Both the position numbers and the translations under genes were made by a program. Below, piece after piece: positions 45,501-53,260 of a stretch of DNA of 64,000 nt. Source of the DNA: Candidatus Undinarchaeales archaeon. GTDB taxonomy: Archaea > SpSt-1190 > JASMDC01. The stretch is from assembly GCA_030753015.1 (NCBI GenBank), contig JASMDC010000018.1, positions 1 through 64,000 of the forward strand, given 5' to 3'. A model generated the notes under the pieces. It had not been told where the DNA came from. It saw only the letters and a list, made by a program, of their open reading frames with translations, and searched no databases. Positions within the stretch are counted from its first letter, which is position 1; each line of letters starts with the position of its first letter.

Positions 45501-46714
45501 GACTTCTCGGTCACCAGCGTCCGCCATGCCTCAGCGATTATGTGGGACGCACTGTCCTGGAAGCATGCTTCGTCCTTGAAGGAGTAGATGTCCGTGCACG
45601 TTGGTGGCTGAGGCTCCTCATCAGGAGTGGGGGTCTGCTGCTGCGCCTCATTCCACTCGCCCCAGGCATTGAGGAAGGCACCGAACTTGGCCTGACAGAT
45701 GACACTGGCCTCCATGCAGCACCCGCCCATGTCCACGGTGGCGGGATCCGGCTTAGGATTGCACCCTGCTGCCCCGAAATCGTCGCCCGGTGAGCCGATC
45801 GTATCGTCGGTACCGCAGAAGTTCTCATTGGACCAGCACTCACCGTCGGGTCCGGGCACACCCTTTTCGCACTCCTTGCCATAGTTGCACGGGATGGCCT
45901 CACACATGGGGCACATCTTCACCATCCCTGCCTGGCCGCCGCTCCCCTCGTTGCAAACGGAACCCCGCTCGCAGAAGGGCTTGGCCACGTTCCAGCAGAT
46001 TGTGGGTGCGGGCAGGTCCTCCATCTCGTTCTCGGGCATGCCACAGATGGCGTACTTCTCGTTGAACGACTCGAGGCTGCTCTCGCATGTGGAGCACTGC
46101 TTCTTGACTGCAGTGTATACGATCTGGAGGTCGTTGTTCAGCTCCTTGAAGAACTTGAGGAAATTCTCGTAGTAGAGGATGGTGGTTTCGACGTACTCGG
46201 CCATGTTCTCGTAGTTCGCCGCGTCCACACCGCCCTCCTCGGGGCATTCGAGGAGCGAGACGTTGAGCTCATCCACCTCTGCCTCGGACTCGAACTTCGG
46301 CTTCTTGAGGCCCGGGATCATCCCCTCGTTGATCATTGGCGATCCTTCAACGGGTGGATTTTCCTCGCAGGGCGGGAGATTGAGCTCCTCGCGGGTGGGG
46401 CTATTGCTCATCCAGCCCTTGGCGACGCATACCTGGCCCACGTAGGCCTTCTCGCCGAGATTGAATAGATAGGAGCATGCCTTCCAGCTATAGTCATCAT
46501 CGTCCTCCTTGTAGTCGCCCTTCATGATGCTGAGCATCCCGCACTCTCCCGGCATCAGGGTGGCTGCATCCTCGATGCTGCTACACTTCTCGAACTCGTC
46601 GTCGGGTTCGTACTCGTGGATGCACCACACCAGTTCCCCTTCCTCCGAGCTCACGGGGACGGCGCTCATTAGCACTACGGCCATAACGGCCAAGATAACG
46701 TATCTGGATTTCAC
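42563..46714 (-). CDS. giant secreted cysteine-rich protein, paralogue A
   Basis: A 1383-residue exported protein, first gene of a two-gene operon with its paralogue. I choose GTG 46714 because GAAGGTGATC, nearly a perfect anti-16S match, lies 8 nt upstream; ATG 46738 adds eight residues. Signal peptide 1-22 (AVPVSS). Segments shared with the paralogue include DELNVSLLECPEE, YETM/YENM...VETTILYYENF, HIIAEAWRTL, CGGYRGGC, GTSIAHCHAQLGLCVCRLGTEW, LRGESDVQAFYAGE, VAIQDAWFVVDGER, VGFVLRLHVEAMDE and a final CACEC. A long helical region lies near 420-530 and a beta-rich half follows. Probably a surface or matrix protein (inference). Confidence 0.85.
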   Translation of the reverse strand: MKSRYVILAVMAVVLMSAVPVSSEEGELVWCIHEYEPDDEFEKCSSIEDAATLMPGECGMLSIMKGDYKEDDDDYSWKACSYLFNLGEKAYVGQVCVAKGWMSNSPTREELNLPPCEENPPVEGSPMINEGMIPGLKKPKFESEAEVDELNVSLLECPEEGGVDAANYENMAEYVETTILYYENFLKFFKELNNDLQIVYTAVKKQCSTCESSLESFNEKYAICGMPENEMEDLPAPTICWNVAKPFCERGSVCNEGSGGQAGMVKMCPMCEAIPCNYGKECEKGVPGPDGECWSNENFCGTDDTIGSPGDDFGAAGCNPKPDPATVDMGGCCMEASVICQAKFGAFLNAWGEWNEAQQQTPTPDEEPQPPTCTDIYSFKDEACFQDSASHIIAEAWRTLVTEKSKRAVVAPVGVRECEKKLADLRDICEMDKDEIACNVEKDMKKTLKYLKNLLTQMPKAIAELKKVKTKFQTSINQGASYVEIKKNMDELVAIMGNIDKLEKSGDEEELDTDKFQKLLTKLVKFFQTSEFFTDLTKKHSWNAVACKLDAAGCELAFPGGTPKEMKHKGDGCDKWGAFCSRWNVIPGGGGQSGNEQSFAMTTMMMSGNAEGAPILGCGGYRGGCTHVPQMFHWKDQNMDEWGEVHMEALQEFRELDLRDMFVDSGDCFRHKIPTVSMCEDICKSCHGTSIAHCHAQLGLCVCRLGTEWKTTAYECQEPIHNDTDKAQFQACCEAMYADVSAPTSGTGIPHVVYKPGGGTANRQCVVGMDENCLFDKELCPTPDHVLNAGPLYDYCQTSTSETGLCCKFGFEEKPITYSCAESASCRKGCQEKFRGNPQRVDACTARCMTAEVSCEQQCLTQSLDIREERRCIYECWKQEQEEMPEYTFDCIRNCRPDEKDEKVQEVCQRICKALAPELDVRLSALRGESDVQAFYAGEDIRFKAAVDNKGFLPFRGRAEVKLRLFDSCDCPPCPEGVVCECACDDQFSAILATIPVPLVEPGESSVLLSDPKGVDEGLAGKTVQPVMELYDEDNRLIRSAQGPISKVLEMGKVAIQDAWFVVDGERDTKAYAGSKIKGAIKVKSVLFPITVYVSMVDADGNEIEGSRSAIEIEDVLDGSQLETLEVETPAQYVGFVLRLHVEAMDEDNTTVIAETLTEQGLASDACAGDVMTAWCQKETVDFRMDYPDAYLEIRRPELKLNEAVFETKDGLSSAVMYEATEVRASIKLTDIATIPFEGMVTISALDSWSVEVEGSSRQVDITLAGKQDTTAWSEYFTAQPGNTYVIMVRGTDHQGREWAIVPTASGLVNPELFPLARLEAKEKTLVQGEATYIYSSISYSDCNIQVACEECLPTCTLWLHRKSCTIKSDPGTCACECISSAT

Positions 46715-46777
46715 GATGATCACCTTCGATCGGCCCATCTATGACAGAGTGGGTCCTGTAACGATACCTGCTGTCCC

Positions 46778-46789
46778 ACGTATAAATAG
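46778..46789 (-). promoter_or_regulatory. TATA-like box of the giant Cys-rich operon
   Basis: TATTTATACG on the minus strand predicts transcription from about 46757, leaving a leader that contains the GAAGGTGAT ribosome site. Confidence 0.55.
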
Positions 46790-47189
46790 GATTCTCGGAA
46801 CAGCTATGGGACGCTAAATTCATGAGCACGTCCTCGTGCTAAGTGAACCGACGCTAATAGATCCATTTGGACTGGAATGGCGTGTTTCTCCAGGGATATG
46901 AACTGAACGGGGGGCGTTACGCCCTTATTAAGGACACGTATTAGTGACTCTATCCACGGCCCTGTACGTCGACAATGTAACTAGTATACTACGTCATTGA
47001 CGCGAAATCTTCTCGGAAAACAGGTTTATTTCAGAATAAATCGTATTAATCCTTAATAAATCCTTGGGGCGGGGGCGTAAATGTAAGAAAAAACAAGAAA
47101 ATGGCTTAATATTACGAAGCATTTATTAAGGATAACCTGTCCTAGGGACAAGTCGGGCGGCCAGCCGCTCACATACCCAGGTGAGAAAC
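46790..47189. promoter_or_regulatory. AT-rich divergent regulatory region with TTATTAAGG elements
   Basis: A 400-base region between the giant Cys-rich operon and the RHH-nucleotidyltransferase gene, clearly richer in A/T than its surroundings. It contains the full palindrome CCTTATTAAGG at 46923-46933, a half-type CCTTAATAA at 47051-47059 and TTATTAAGG at 47123-47131. No coding frame is seen. The elements may be binding sites for the adjacent RHH protein (inference). Confidence 0.45.
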
Positions 47190-48032
47190 ATGCGCCGAAG
47201 GATTATCTCCATTTCCTTGAGGGAGGACCTCATAACCCGTGTAGACAACCTTGTCGACGGTACCGTTATCCGGAACCGGTCGCACGCTCTCGAGAGCATC
47301 CTTGTCAACTACTTCCGTGAGGAGAAGATCAAGGTGCTCATCCTCGCAGGGAGCCAGGGAAAGGACCTCCTGCCCCTGACAAAGGATACTCCCAAGTGCA
47401 TGCTGGATGTCGGAGGGAAGCCCATTTTGGAGCATGTTGTACGCAACCTCCGAGTGCTCGGTTTCACCCAGATGATCATATCCGTCTCATATAAATCCGA
47501 CAAGGTCATGGACTACTTCGGTGACGGGAGCCAGTTCGGTGTGGAGATCACGTACATCCAGGACCCGGAACCTCTCGGAACGGCCGGTGCCCTCATCAGG
47601 GCCGACAAGTTCATCGACGGGCGGTTCATCCTCATCTACGGGGATAACTTCTTCAAGTTCGATCTCAGCGACATGGTGGAGTTCCACGAGAAGGCCAGCG
47701 CCCTGGGAACCGTTGGCTTGACAACCGTTCCGGACCCAGCGGCCTACGGTGTCGTCGAGCTGAAGGGTAGCAAGGTCGTGGACTACACAGAGAAGCCCAC
47801 CGACTACCGCTCCTTCATCATCAACGGTGGTATCTACATCTTCGAGCGTGAGATCTTTTCGAGCCTCGATGCCTCTCAGCGCTCCCTGGAGCGGGACGTG
47901 CTACCTCAACTGGCCAAGGAGGGGAAGCTCGCCGGGTACAACCTCGCCGGGCAATGGATCGGTATCGACACCAAGGAAGACCTCGAGAGGGCGCGCAAGC
48001 TCTTCTCTGAGAAGAAGGTCGAGACCATCTAG
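47190..48032 (+). CDS. RHH DNA-binding domain fused to sugar nucleotidyltransferase
   Basis: A 280-residue fusion. Residues 1-45 have a ribbon-helix-helix pattern (ISISLREDLITRVDNLV...NRSHALESILVNYF). The rest is a glucose-1-phosphate nucleotidyltransferase fold with PKCMLDVGGKPILEH, EPLGTAGAL, YGDNFF, EKP, NGGIYIFE and IDTKEDLERA. The nucleotide loop, normally GGxGTRLxPLT, reads AGSQGKDLLPLT, losing a Gly and the Thr-Arg. Activity is therefore uncertain. It may be a transcription factor sensing a sugar nucleotide, perhaps acting on the TTATTAAGG elements just upstream. ATG 47190 is chosen with GGTGAG upstream. Confidence 0.85.
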   Translation: MRRRIISISLREDLITRVDNLVDGTVIRNRSHALESILVNYFREEKIKVLILAGSQGKDLLPLTKDTPKCMLDVGGKPILEHVVRNLRVLGFTQMIISVSYKSDKVMDYFGDGSQFGVEITYIQDPEPLGTAGALIRADKFIDGRFILIYGDNFFKFDLSDMVEFHEKASALGTVGLTTVPDPAAYGVVELKGSKVVDYTEKPTDYRSFIINGGIYIFEREIFSSLDASQRSLERDVLPQLAKEGKLAGYNLAGQWIGIDTKEDLERARKLFSEKKVETI

Positions 48033-48037
48033 ATCCG

Positions 48038-48382
48038 TTACACGAGCACCCGGAACAGCCCTATTACACCGTCTTCTTCGTCGGCCAACCGATTGAACAG
48101 TTCGGCAGCCTCAGGTGTAGGGAGCGAATGCATCTTCACGCCCATACGCTCGATCACCTTCTCGTCCGCAGGTGAGAGGTTGTGGATACCGATAAGTCCA
48201 CGTCCGAACACGAATATCTGGGCATGGTGATGGAGAAGGAGGAGCTCGAGCTCGCGAAGGGTGACCTTACCCTTCTCCGTCCTAGGCTCCACCCAGCCCC
48301 ACTGGGTGAGCACGATATCCTCCTTGAATGCTTGGCCGTCCACAACGATATGTCGGTGGGCGACCTCGTCGATATGGGCCAT
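48038..48382 (-). CDS. Mth938-like domain protein
   Basis: A 114-residue protein of the Mth938/DUF498 fold. Its order matches: HIVVDGQAFKEDIVL, an LREL helix, IFVFGRGLIG, then VKMHSLPTPEAAELFNRL. Members of this fold occur in archaea, bacteria and mitochondria (NDUFAF3) without a settled biochemical role. ATG 48382 is used because the shared TATA-like palindrome leaves a leader of about 10 nt; the longer frame would begin inside the promoter. It converges on the RHH-nucleotidyltransferase gene. Confidence 0.85.
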   Translation of the reverse strand: MAHIDEVAHRHIVVDGQAFKEDIVLTQWGWVEPRTEKGKVTLRELELLLLHHHAQIFVFGRGLIGIHNLSPADEKVIERMGVKMHSLPTPEAAELFNRLADEEDGVIGLFRVLV

Positions 48383-48412
48383 TAGTATTGTCCAATGATG
48401 TGGCCTGTACAA

Positions 48413-48424
48413 ACATTTTAATGT
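48413..48424. promoter_or_regulatory. palindromic bidirectional promoter, Mth938-like gene / MBF1
   Basis: ACATT-TT-AATGT, an inverted repeat around two bases, contains a TATA-like core readable both ways. It is centred about 27 nt before the MBF1 GTG and about 36 nt before the Mth938-like ATG. Confidence 0.5.
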
Positions 48425-48445
48425 CTACCCGGCTCCCAATCGGCC

Positions 48446-48904
48446 GTGGAGTGCGAGATTTGCGGACGTCAGATGCACCGAGGCGAGCGTATTCGCCTTG
48501 AGGGTGCTACCGTCACCGTGTGCAGGGACTGCGCCTCCATGGGAACCCGCATGGGCCCTGCCTACGAGCCGCGCCCGGTCGAGCGTTCCGTGAAGCGAAC
48601 TCCCGACCGGCGCAAGCCCGAGGAGGAGATAGTCCCAGAATGTGCCTCACGGGTGCACCTAGCCCGCGAACGGCTAGGCATCACACAGAAAGAGCTCGCT
48701 GAGCGTCTCAACGAGAAGGAGTCGGTGATAACCCGTATCGAGACCGGACGTATGGTGCCGCCGATCTCCCTGGCCCATCGCCTCGAACGGAAGCTGGAGA
48801 TAACCCTGGTGGCCGTGCTCGAAGAGGAGGATGTCGGTCCCCTAAAGAGCCATGACGCCCCGCTCACCCTCGGGGACGTTGTCAAGGTCCGGAAGCGCGG
48901 CTGA
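48446..48904 (+). CDS. mbf1: archaeal multiprotein bridging factor 1
   Basis: A 152-residue transcription cofactor homologue. An N-terminal zinc ribbon is formed by CEICGRQM and CRDC. A basic linker leads to a Cro/C1-type helix-turn-helix (ARERLGITQKELAERLNEKE SVI with ETGRMVPP). Archaeal MBF1 associates with ribosomes as well as helix-turn-helix targets. GTG 48446 lies about 27 nt after the TATA centre and is probably leaderless. The UPF0182 gene starts 4 nt after its stop. Confidence 0.93.
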   Translation: MECEICGRQMHRGERIRLEGATVTVCRDCASMGTRMGPAYEPRPVERSVKRTPDRRKPEEEIVPECASRVHLARERLGITQKELAERLNEKESVITRIETGRMVPPISLAHRLERKLEITLVAVLEEEDVGPLKSHDAPLTLGDVVKVRKRG

Positions 48905-48908
48905 ACCT

Positions 48909-51900
48909 ATGGCGAAAGCTTGGAGCAACAGCCGTGGGAAGGTCATCCTGCTCGGCCTTGGAATGACCATCTTAATCCTGACGAGCTTCTATCTCAACCA
49001 CTACCTTCCGTTCAAGCAACAGATGCTCCATCTGGCATGGAAGGGCACGATCCTGGACGGTAGTGTCGAGTCCGTGAGTGTGCTTGGAGCGGAAGTACCT
49101 GTCGGAGGCGGTACATTCATGCGTCAGGTCACCTTGGCCGTAAATGGCATGGCCCTCTGGACGCTGGTGTCGTGGCTTGCGTTCTTCCACTTCGATCCAG
49201 GGCTCATGCTCCTTCTCTGGGGCACTTGGCAGTTCTCCTTCCCGGTCGGACTGGGACTGCTCACACTGTGGGCGCTGGTGAGCACGCGTCTTGAGCGCTT
49301 CGAGCAGCGGGACGGACTCCTACATCATCTTCACATCCTATCCTTCAGGTACGTGCCCCTCTTCCTAGTGCTCCCATGGGCGCTGGCCTGTTTGATGATA
49401 CGGAAGCGAACCCCGGACCGCGCACCGTTCGAGGACCCCGTGGTCAGGGAGGTCATCGATCTATCCCGGTACCACGTTCCCGTCATGGTGTTCTACTCGC
49501 TGGCCATCCTCATGCTCGTGTTCGGCATGATGGGTGGAGTACGGTCCGTGGTGGCGGCCTCCGGCGACCTCCACGGCATGCTTGACCTGCCCGAAGCGCG
49601 AAGGTACTACCTCACCGGGTTCGCTCTCGAGGCACGAGAGAACGGATTCGAGCTCCTCCCTGATCCCGGTGCGCTCCGCGAGATAGCCGTGCTCCATCTG
49701 GCTCCCATCCTCACAAAGGAGCACCTTCCGGCCGAGTACGTATCCCTCATGGGTCTCGTCGGCTTGGAGGCGGGGCAGTTCGACCATGCTCGATACACTG
49801 AACTGGTAACTGACAACGCCCTGTTCTTCACCTTCGTGGGCCCGCTCCTCACTCCGCTCGTGGCCCAGGTGGTCTCTACTTTGCTCTACTTCGCGTTCAT
49901 CTGGCTGGTGCTGCCCCGGCGGACCGATGCGTCCGTGTTCTCCTCGACAGCACGCGCGCTGTTCACCATCCTCATCGCCTGGCTGGCCCTCTCTACCGTG
50001 AACTTCTGCCTGCGAACACTGGTGGGCGACATCGGAGTGGCCACTGCACCGACGAACCTTCTTACCGTCATCACCCTCATGGTCCGCTGGGTGGTCGTGC
50101 TCGGTGGGATGCTGGTGGCCTATGCCGTGCTCAGGCTCGACATCGCCAAGACCCTCGTTAACGGACTGGCCCCGGTCTCTGGGAGCAAGGACGGCGCCCG
50201 GGCCGCGATGCTGGTAGCGGTGGCGGTCGCGCTCATAGCAGGGCTGATCGTGGTGTTCACCATGCTCGCACCGGTGCTCGATCGTCTCGTGCTCTCGCCC
50301 ATGAACAATCAGGTCCAGAGCCATCCGGAGCTCTATTATGACACCCTCATCCGAGCGGGGCTGGGCATCAACCGGTACCTTGCAGACATCCCTGCCGATA
50401 GCGTCCAAGTACGCGACCTCGGGGGCGAGGCACTTCGACAGAACCTCCGGTTCCAGGACAACTTCATTAATACCAACGCAGACATGCTCTCCACAGTCCG
50501 CCTGTGGGACCGTGAGCGTGCCCGTGTGCGAACCGATCGCAACATGGGCGAGGTACCGTACCTCGACATCGGGAACGAGGATTTCCTGGTGCGTGAGGAG
50601 AATGGTCGGATGGCCCCCTTCTGGGCCGTTGAGCTCCCTCTTCGGCGGGACAAGGTGACGGACGGTGACTTCTACAACAACCACCAGTTCTACACACACT
50701 CCGATCAGGGCTTCATGACGCTGGACGCCAACACGGGCCACGGTATAGAGAACGCGTACCCCGAGGACCAGATGTACTACGGAGTCCACGAGGATTTCGC
50801 TCTCTTGGAGAGCTACCTGACCGAGGAGAATGTGACAGAGGTCGGAGACGTCACGTACGAGGGTAAAGGCCTCGAGGTTACCGTTCCTGACGTGTTCTTC
50901 TACGACGCCCACTACATCGGATTATTACCGAACGCCCTACGTCGGTGGCGAGTACCGTCGGACGAGACCTTCTACTGGCGATGGGCCGAAGCAATCGACC
51001 GGGGGGACATTTCCGGATTCAAGCTCCTGCTCATGCGCCGGTTGGACCTGCGGCTGCGCAACCTTCTACCCGTGCTGGCCACGACCGAACCCTTCGACAT
51101 CAAGGGCAACGATCCCTATCCCATTACATATCGCGGGGGCACCTGGTTCCTCATGCACGGATTCATCGCACTCGATCCGTCCCTCATCCCCCTCACCCGT
51201 ATGGAGGTCACCGGTGGTGTGGGCTCCCGCAATCCTGTCGAAGCGTACGCCCGGTACACTGTTATCGCACTGGGAAACATCTACACGGGGGAGATCGAGC
51301 TCTACGCGCCCTTCGATGACCGGCTCTCCCAGCTCCTACGCACCGTGTATCCTGACCTCGGCCGGGAGCTCCCTGACGAGGTCCGGCGCCAGCTCCGATA
51401 TCCCAAGCAGTACCTCACCTGGCGCGCCCACAAGCACTTCGACAACCATCCCATGCCCGAGGACTACTACAAGGGGCTGGACTTCTTCAAGTCCGATCCT
51501 TCGCAGGAGACGATTTACTACACTCCGTTCCAGATGGACGATGGTGCCACGGAGTTCGTGGGCATCCTTCCGGCGTTGCTCGACAAGGGAGCGGCCCAGA
51601 CGCAGACCGAGACCGGGCTCGTTGGATTGTACGTGGTGCGCAACTCCTTCCTCCGGGACGACCTGGAGCATTTCGGAGATATCGTGCTCTACCGCTTCCC
51701 CAAGTCCGGTGGGGACGAAGGCGGCTGGCTCTTCTACTCGTACCAGGCCATCGAGCGCAACTACAAGGGCGATGCCCGTTACCAGGAATGGGCACGTCTG
51801 AAGGAGAGCGAGACGCTCAAGCCAGGCAACATGCTCCTCTATCGCATCGGCCGACATTGGATCTATATCCGGCCTATCTATCTGGAGACCGGAAAGGGCA

Positions 51901-52277
51901 TCACACGTCTCGAGAAGGTCGTTGCCATGCTCGGCTCCTACCAGGTGAACGCCACACGGGACGAGTATCGGGTCGGTTTCGGCGATGATCTCCATGGCGC
52001 CCTGCGCGACCTCATGACGACGACAGTTGTCCCCTCGACAACGGAACCGGAACCGAACGTCACGATACCCCCGCCATCACACCCCTCGACAACTGATGAC
52101 GATGTGGCCGAGGCCTTGACCGCACTTAAGTCCCTGGTGGACGAGAAGGTAGAGTGCCTGCGCGCCAACGACCTGGTGTGCGCCATGGCGGTCGAGGCAC
52201 GGATGACGGAGGCCGAGGCCCGGTTGGCGGAACTGTTCGCACGCAATCGCACGGGAGGTGGTACGGATGCCGCGTAA
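48909..52277 (+). CDS. UPF0182 family membrane protein
   Basis: A 1122-residue protein. The first about 460 residues contain roughly seven membrane helices. The rest is a large extracellular domain with family-typical stretches (DIGNEDFLVREENGR, YYGVHEDFALLESYL, TYEGKGLEVTVP, WRAHKHFDNHPMPEDYYKG). It ends in a Pro/Thr linker and a helical tail. UPF0182 proteins are found in actinobacteria, cyanobacteria and some archaea; no function is established. It follows MBF1 by 4 nt and overlaps the next gene by 11 nt, so the three form an operon. Confidence 0.9.
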   Translation: MAKAWSNSRGKVILLGLGMTILILTSFYLNHYLPFKQQMLHLAWKGTILDGSVESVSVLGAEVPVGGGTFMRQVTLAVNGMALWTLVSWLAFFHFDPGLMLLLWGTWQFSFPVGLGLLTLWALVSTRLERFEQRDGLLHHLHILSFRYVPLFLVLPWALACLMIRKRTPDRAPFEDPVVREVIDLSRYHVPVMVFYSLAILMLVFGMMGGVRSVVAASGDLHGMLDLPEARRYYLTGFALEARENGFELLPDPGALREIAVLHLAPILTKEHLPAEYVSLMGLVGLEAGQFDHARYTELVTDNALFFTFVGPLLTPLVAQVVSTLLYFAFIWLVLPRRTDASVFSSTARALFTILIAWLALSTVNFCLRTLVGDIGVATAPTNLLTVITLMVRWVVVLGGMLVAYAVLRLDIAKTLVNGLAPVSGSKDGARAAMLVAVAVALIAGLIVVFTMLAPVLDRLVLSPMNNQVQSHPELYYDTLIRAGLGINRYLADIPADSVQVRDLGGEALRQNLRFQDNFINTNADMLSTVRLWDRERARVRTDRNMGEVPYLDIGNEDFLVREENGRMAPFWAVELPLRRDKVTDGDFYNNHQFYTHSDQGFMTLDANTGHGIENAYPEDQMYYGVHEDFALLESYLTEENVTEVGDVTYEGKGLEVTVPDVFFYDAHYIGLLPNALRRWRVPSDETFYWRWAEAIDRGDISGFKLLLMRRLDLRLRNLLPVLATTEPFDIKGNDPYPITYRGGTWFLMHGFIALDPSLIPLTRMEVTGGVGSRNPVEAYARYTVIALGNIYTGEIELYAPFDDRLSQLLRTVYPDLGRELPDEVRRQLRYPKQYLTWRAHKHFDNHPMPEDYYKGLDFFKSDPSQETIYYTPFQMDDGATEFVGILPALLDKGAAQTQTETGLVGLYVVRNSFLRDDLEHFGDIVLYRFPKSGGDEGGWLFYSYQAIERNYKGDARYQEWARLKESETLKPGNMLLYRIGRHWIYIRPIYLETGKGITRLEKVVAMLGSYQVNATRDEYRVGFGDDLHGALRDLMTTTVVPSTTEPEPNVTIPPPSHPSTTDDDVAEALTALKSLVDEKVECLRANDLVCAMAVEARMTEAEARLAELFARNRTGGGTDAA

Positions 52278-52764
52278 GCGCAAGGACGAGGAGGAGATGC
52301 CGCCCTTCGTTCCCCTTGGTCGGGATGAGGAGGAAGTGCCCGGGATCCGTGTATTGGTCGAGGAGGACGGGAGCTACCGCGCAGGACCACGACGTGGTAA
52401 GAAGAGCTCGTCCGGTCCGAAGCCCGGTGAGGACCGCCCCCGACGGTCCTCGGACGGAGGTGGTGGGTCTGGCCCGGTGCTCACCCTCCTTGGGCTGTTC
52501 CTATTTGTGAATGTTGTGTCCTACATGGCAGTATCCGTCCTGTACGCGCCCTTGCTCGGCCAGGACCCCTGGGTACTGATGCTCCTTGCGCTCGTCCTCA
52601 CGGTGGTGCTCGCCCGGACGGTGATAGACGCCGCGAAGCATGCTCTCGCGGCCCTGGTCGCCGGTGTGCAGCGCTTCCAGAAGGAGAGAGAAGAGGTGAC
52701 CCGGCAGCGCAGGATGAACCAGTTCTTCCGCCAGGGCGGGTTCGATAACGGATTCGATAGGTGA
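52267..52764 (+). CDS. small two-helix membrane protein linked to UPF0182
   Basis: A 165-residue protein without a recognised family. A charged, Gly/Ser-rich cytoplasmic N-terminus of about 70 residues precedes two hydrophobic helices (LTLLGLFLFVNVVSYMAVSV and WVLMLLALVLTVVLART). A basic C-terminal helix follows. GGAGGTG 6 nt before the ATG lies inside the end of the UPF0182 gene, giving translational coupling. It is therefore a good candidate for a subunit or chaperone of that protein. Confidence 0.75.
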   Translation: MPRKRKDEEEMPPFVPLGRDEEEVPGIRVLVEEDGSYRAGPRRGKKSSSGPKPGEDRPRRSSDGGGGSGPVLTLLGLFLFVNVVSYMAVSVLYAPLLGQDPWVLMLLALVLTVVLARTVIDAAKHALAALVAGVQRFQKEREEVTRQRRMNQFFRQGGFDNGFDR

Positions 52765-52787
52765 TTGCGTCCCATCGGTGCGGGGAT

Positions 52788-53141
52788 TCACTCGCGAGGC
52801 AATACTCCCTTTAGCACGCCCAGAGCGAGGAGATAGGCGGCAACGCCGAGCCCAAGACCGACGAGGACGTTCCATACATTTCCCTCCCAGGTGCTGGATG
52901 AGCGGGAGGCTTCTCTCACACAATAGTTACTGACACAGATATGACCTATAGGACAACCGCAGTCAGTGCAACAGGTCTTGTACGTCTCGCCCTGGCTGCA
53001 CTGCAGGTCACCGCACACCGTCGGTGGTGACGCGGTGACCAACGATTCCGCTGGACTGACGTCCGCCAAGCACGATCGCAGGACGAGCATGGAGATCACG
53101 ATGACGAGGATCCATGCTCGGGTTCGACGTTCCGACCTCAC
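52788..53141 (-). CDS. minimal membrane protein with one eight-cysteine module
   Basis: A 117-residue protein. Signal peptide about 1-26, a short spacer, one eight-cysteine module at 43-74, a Ser-rich spacer and a C-terminal membrane helix near 91-111. The cysteine spacing is identical to the modules at 416-447 of the 19033 protein and 866-898 of the 655-5214 protein. This is the smallest carrier of the module and so the clearest guide to its boundaries. GTG 53141 sits about 26 nt from a TATA-like CTTAATATT, predicting a leaderless mRNA. Confidence 0.8.
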   Translation of the reverse strand: MRSERRTRAWILVIVISMLVLRSCLADVSPAESLVTASPPTVCGDLQCSQGETYKTCCTDCGCPIGHICVSNYCVREASRSSSTWEGNVWNVLVGLGLGVAAYLLALGVLKGVLPRE

Positions 53142-53231
53142 CTACGAGGAGCTCATCGACGTAATATTAAGGTTTCATCCCTTGCACGACGGGCGCACGA
53201 CTACGTTGAACCGATTCGAAATGATAACGAA

Positions 53232-53238
53232 TATATAA
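53232..53238 (+). promoter_or_regulatory. TATA-like box of the RHH gene
   Basis: TATATAA centred 26 nt before ATG 53261, predicting a leaderless mRNA. The opposite-facing TATA of the 53141 gene lies 65 nt away. Confidence 0.6.
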
Positions 53239-53260
53239 CAAATGTATATTCAATTGTTAC

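Noticed and set aside
49461-50912. A 483-codon open frame on the minus strand
   Set aside because: It lies wholly antisense to the UPF0182 gene, has an implausible His/Glu/Val-rich composition and no motifs; it is a by-product of high GC content.
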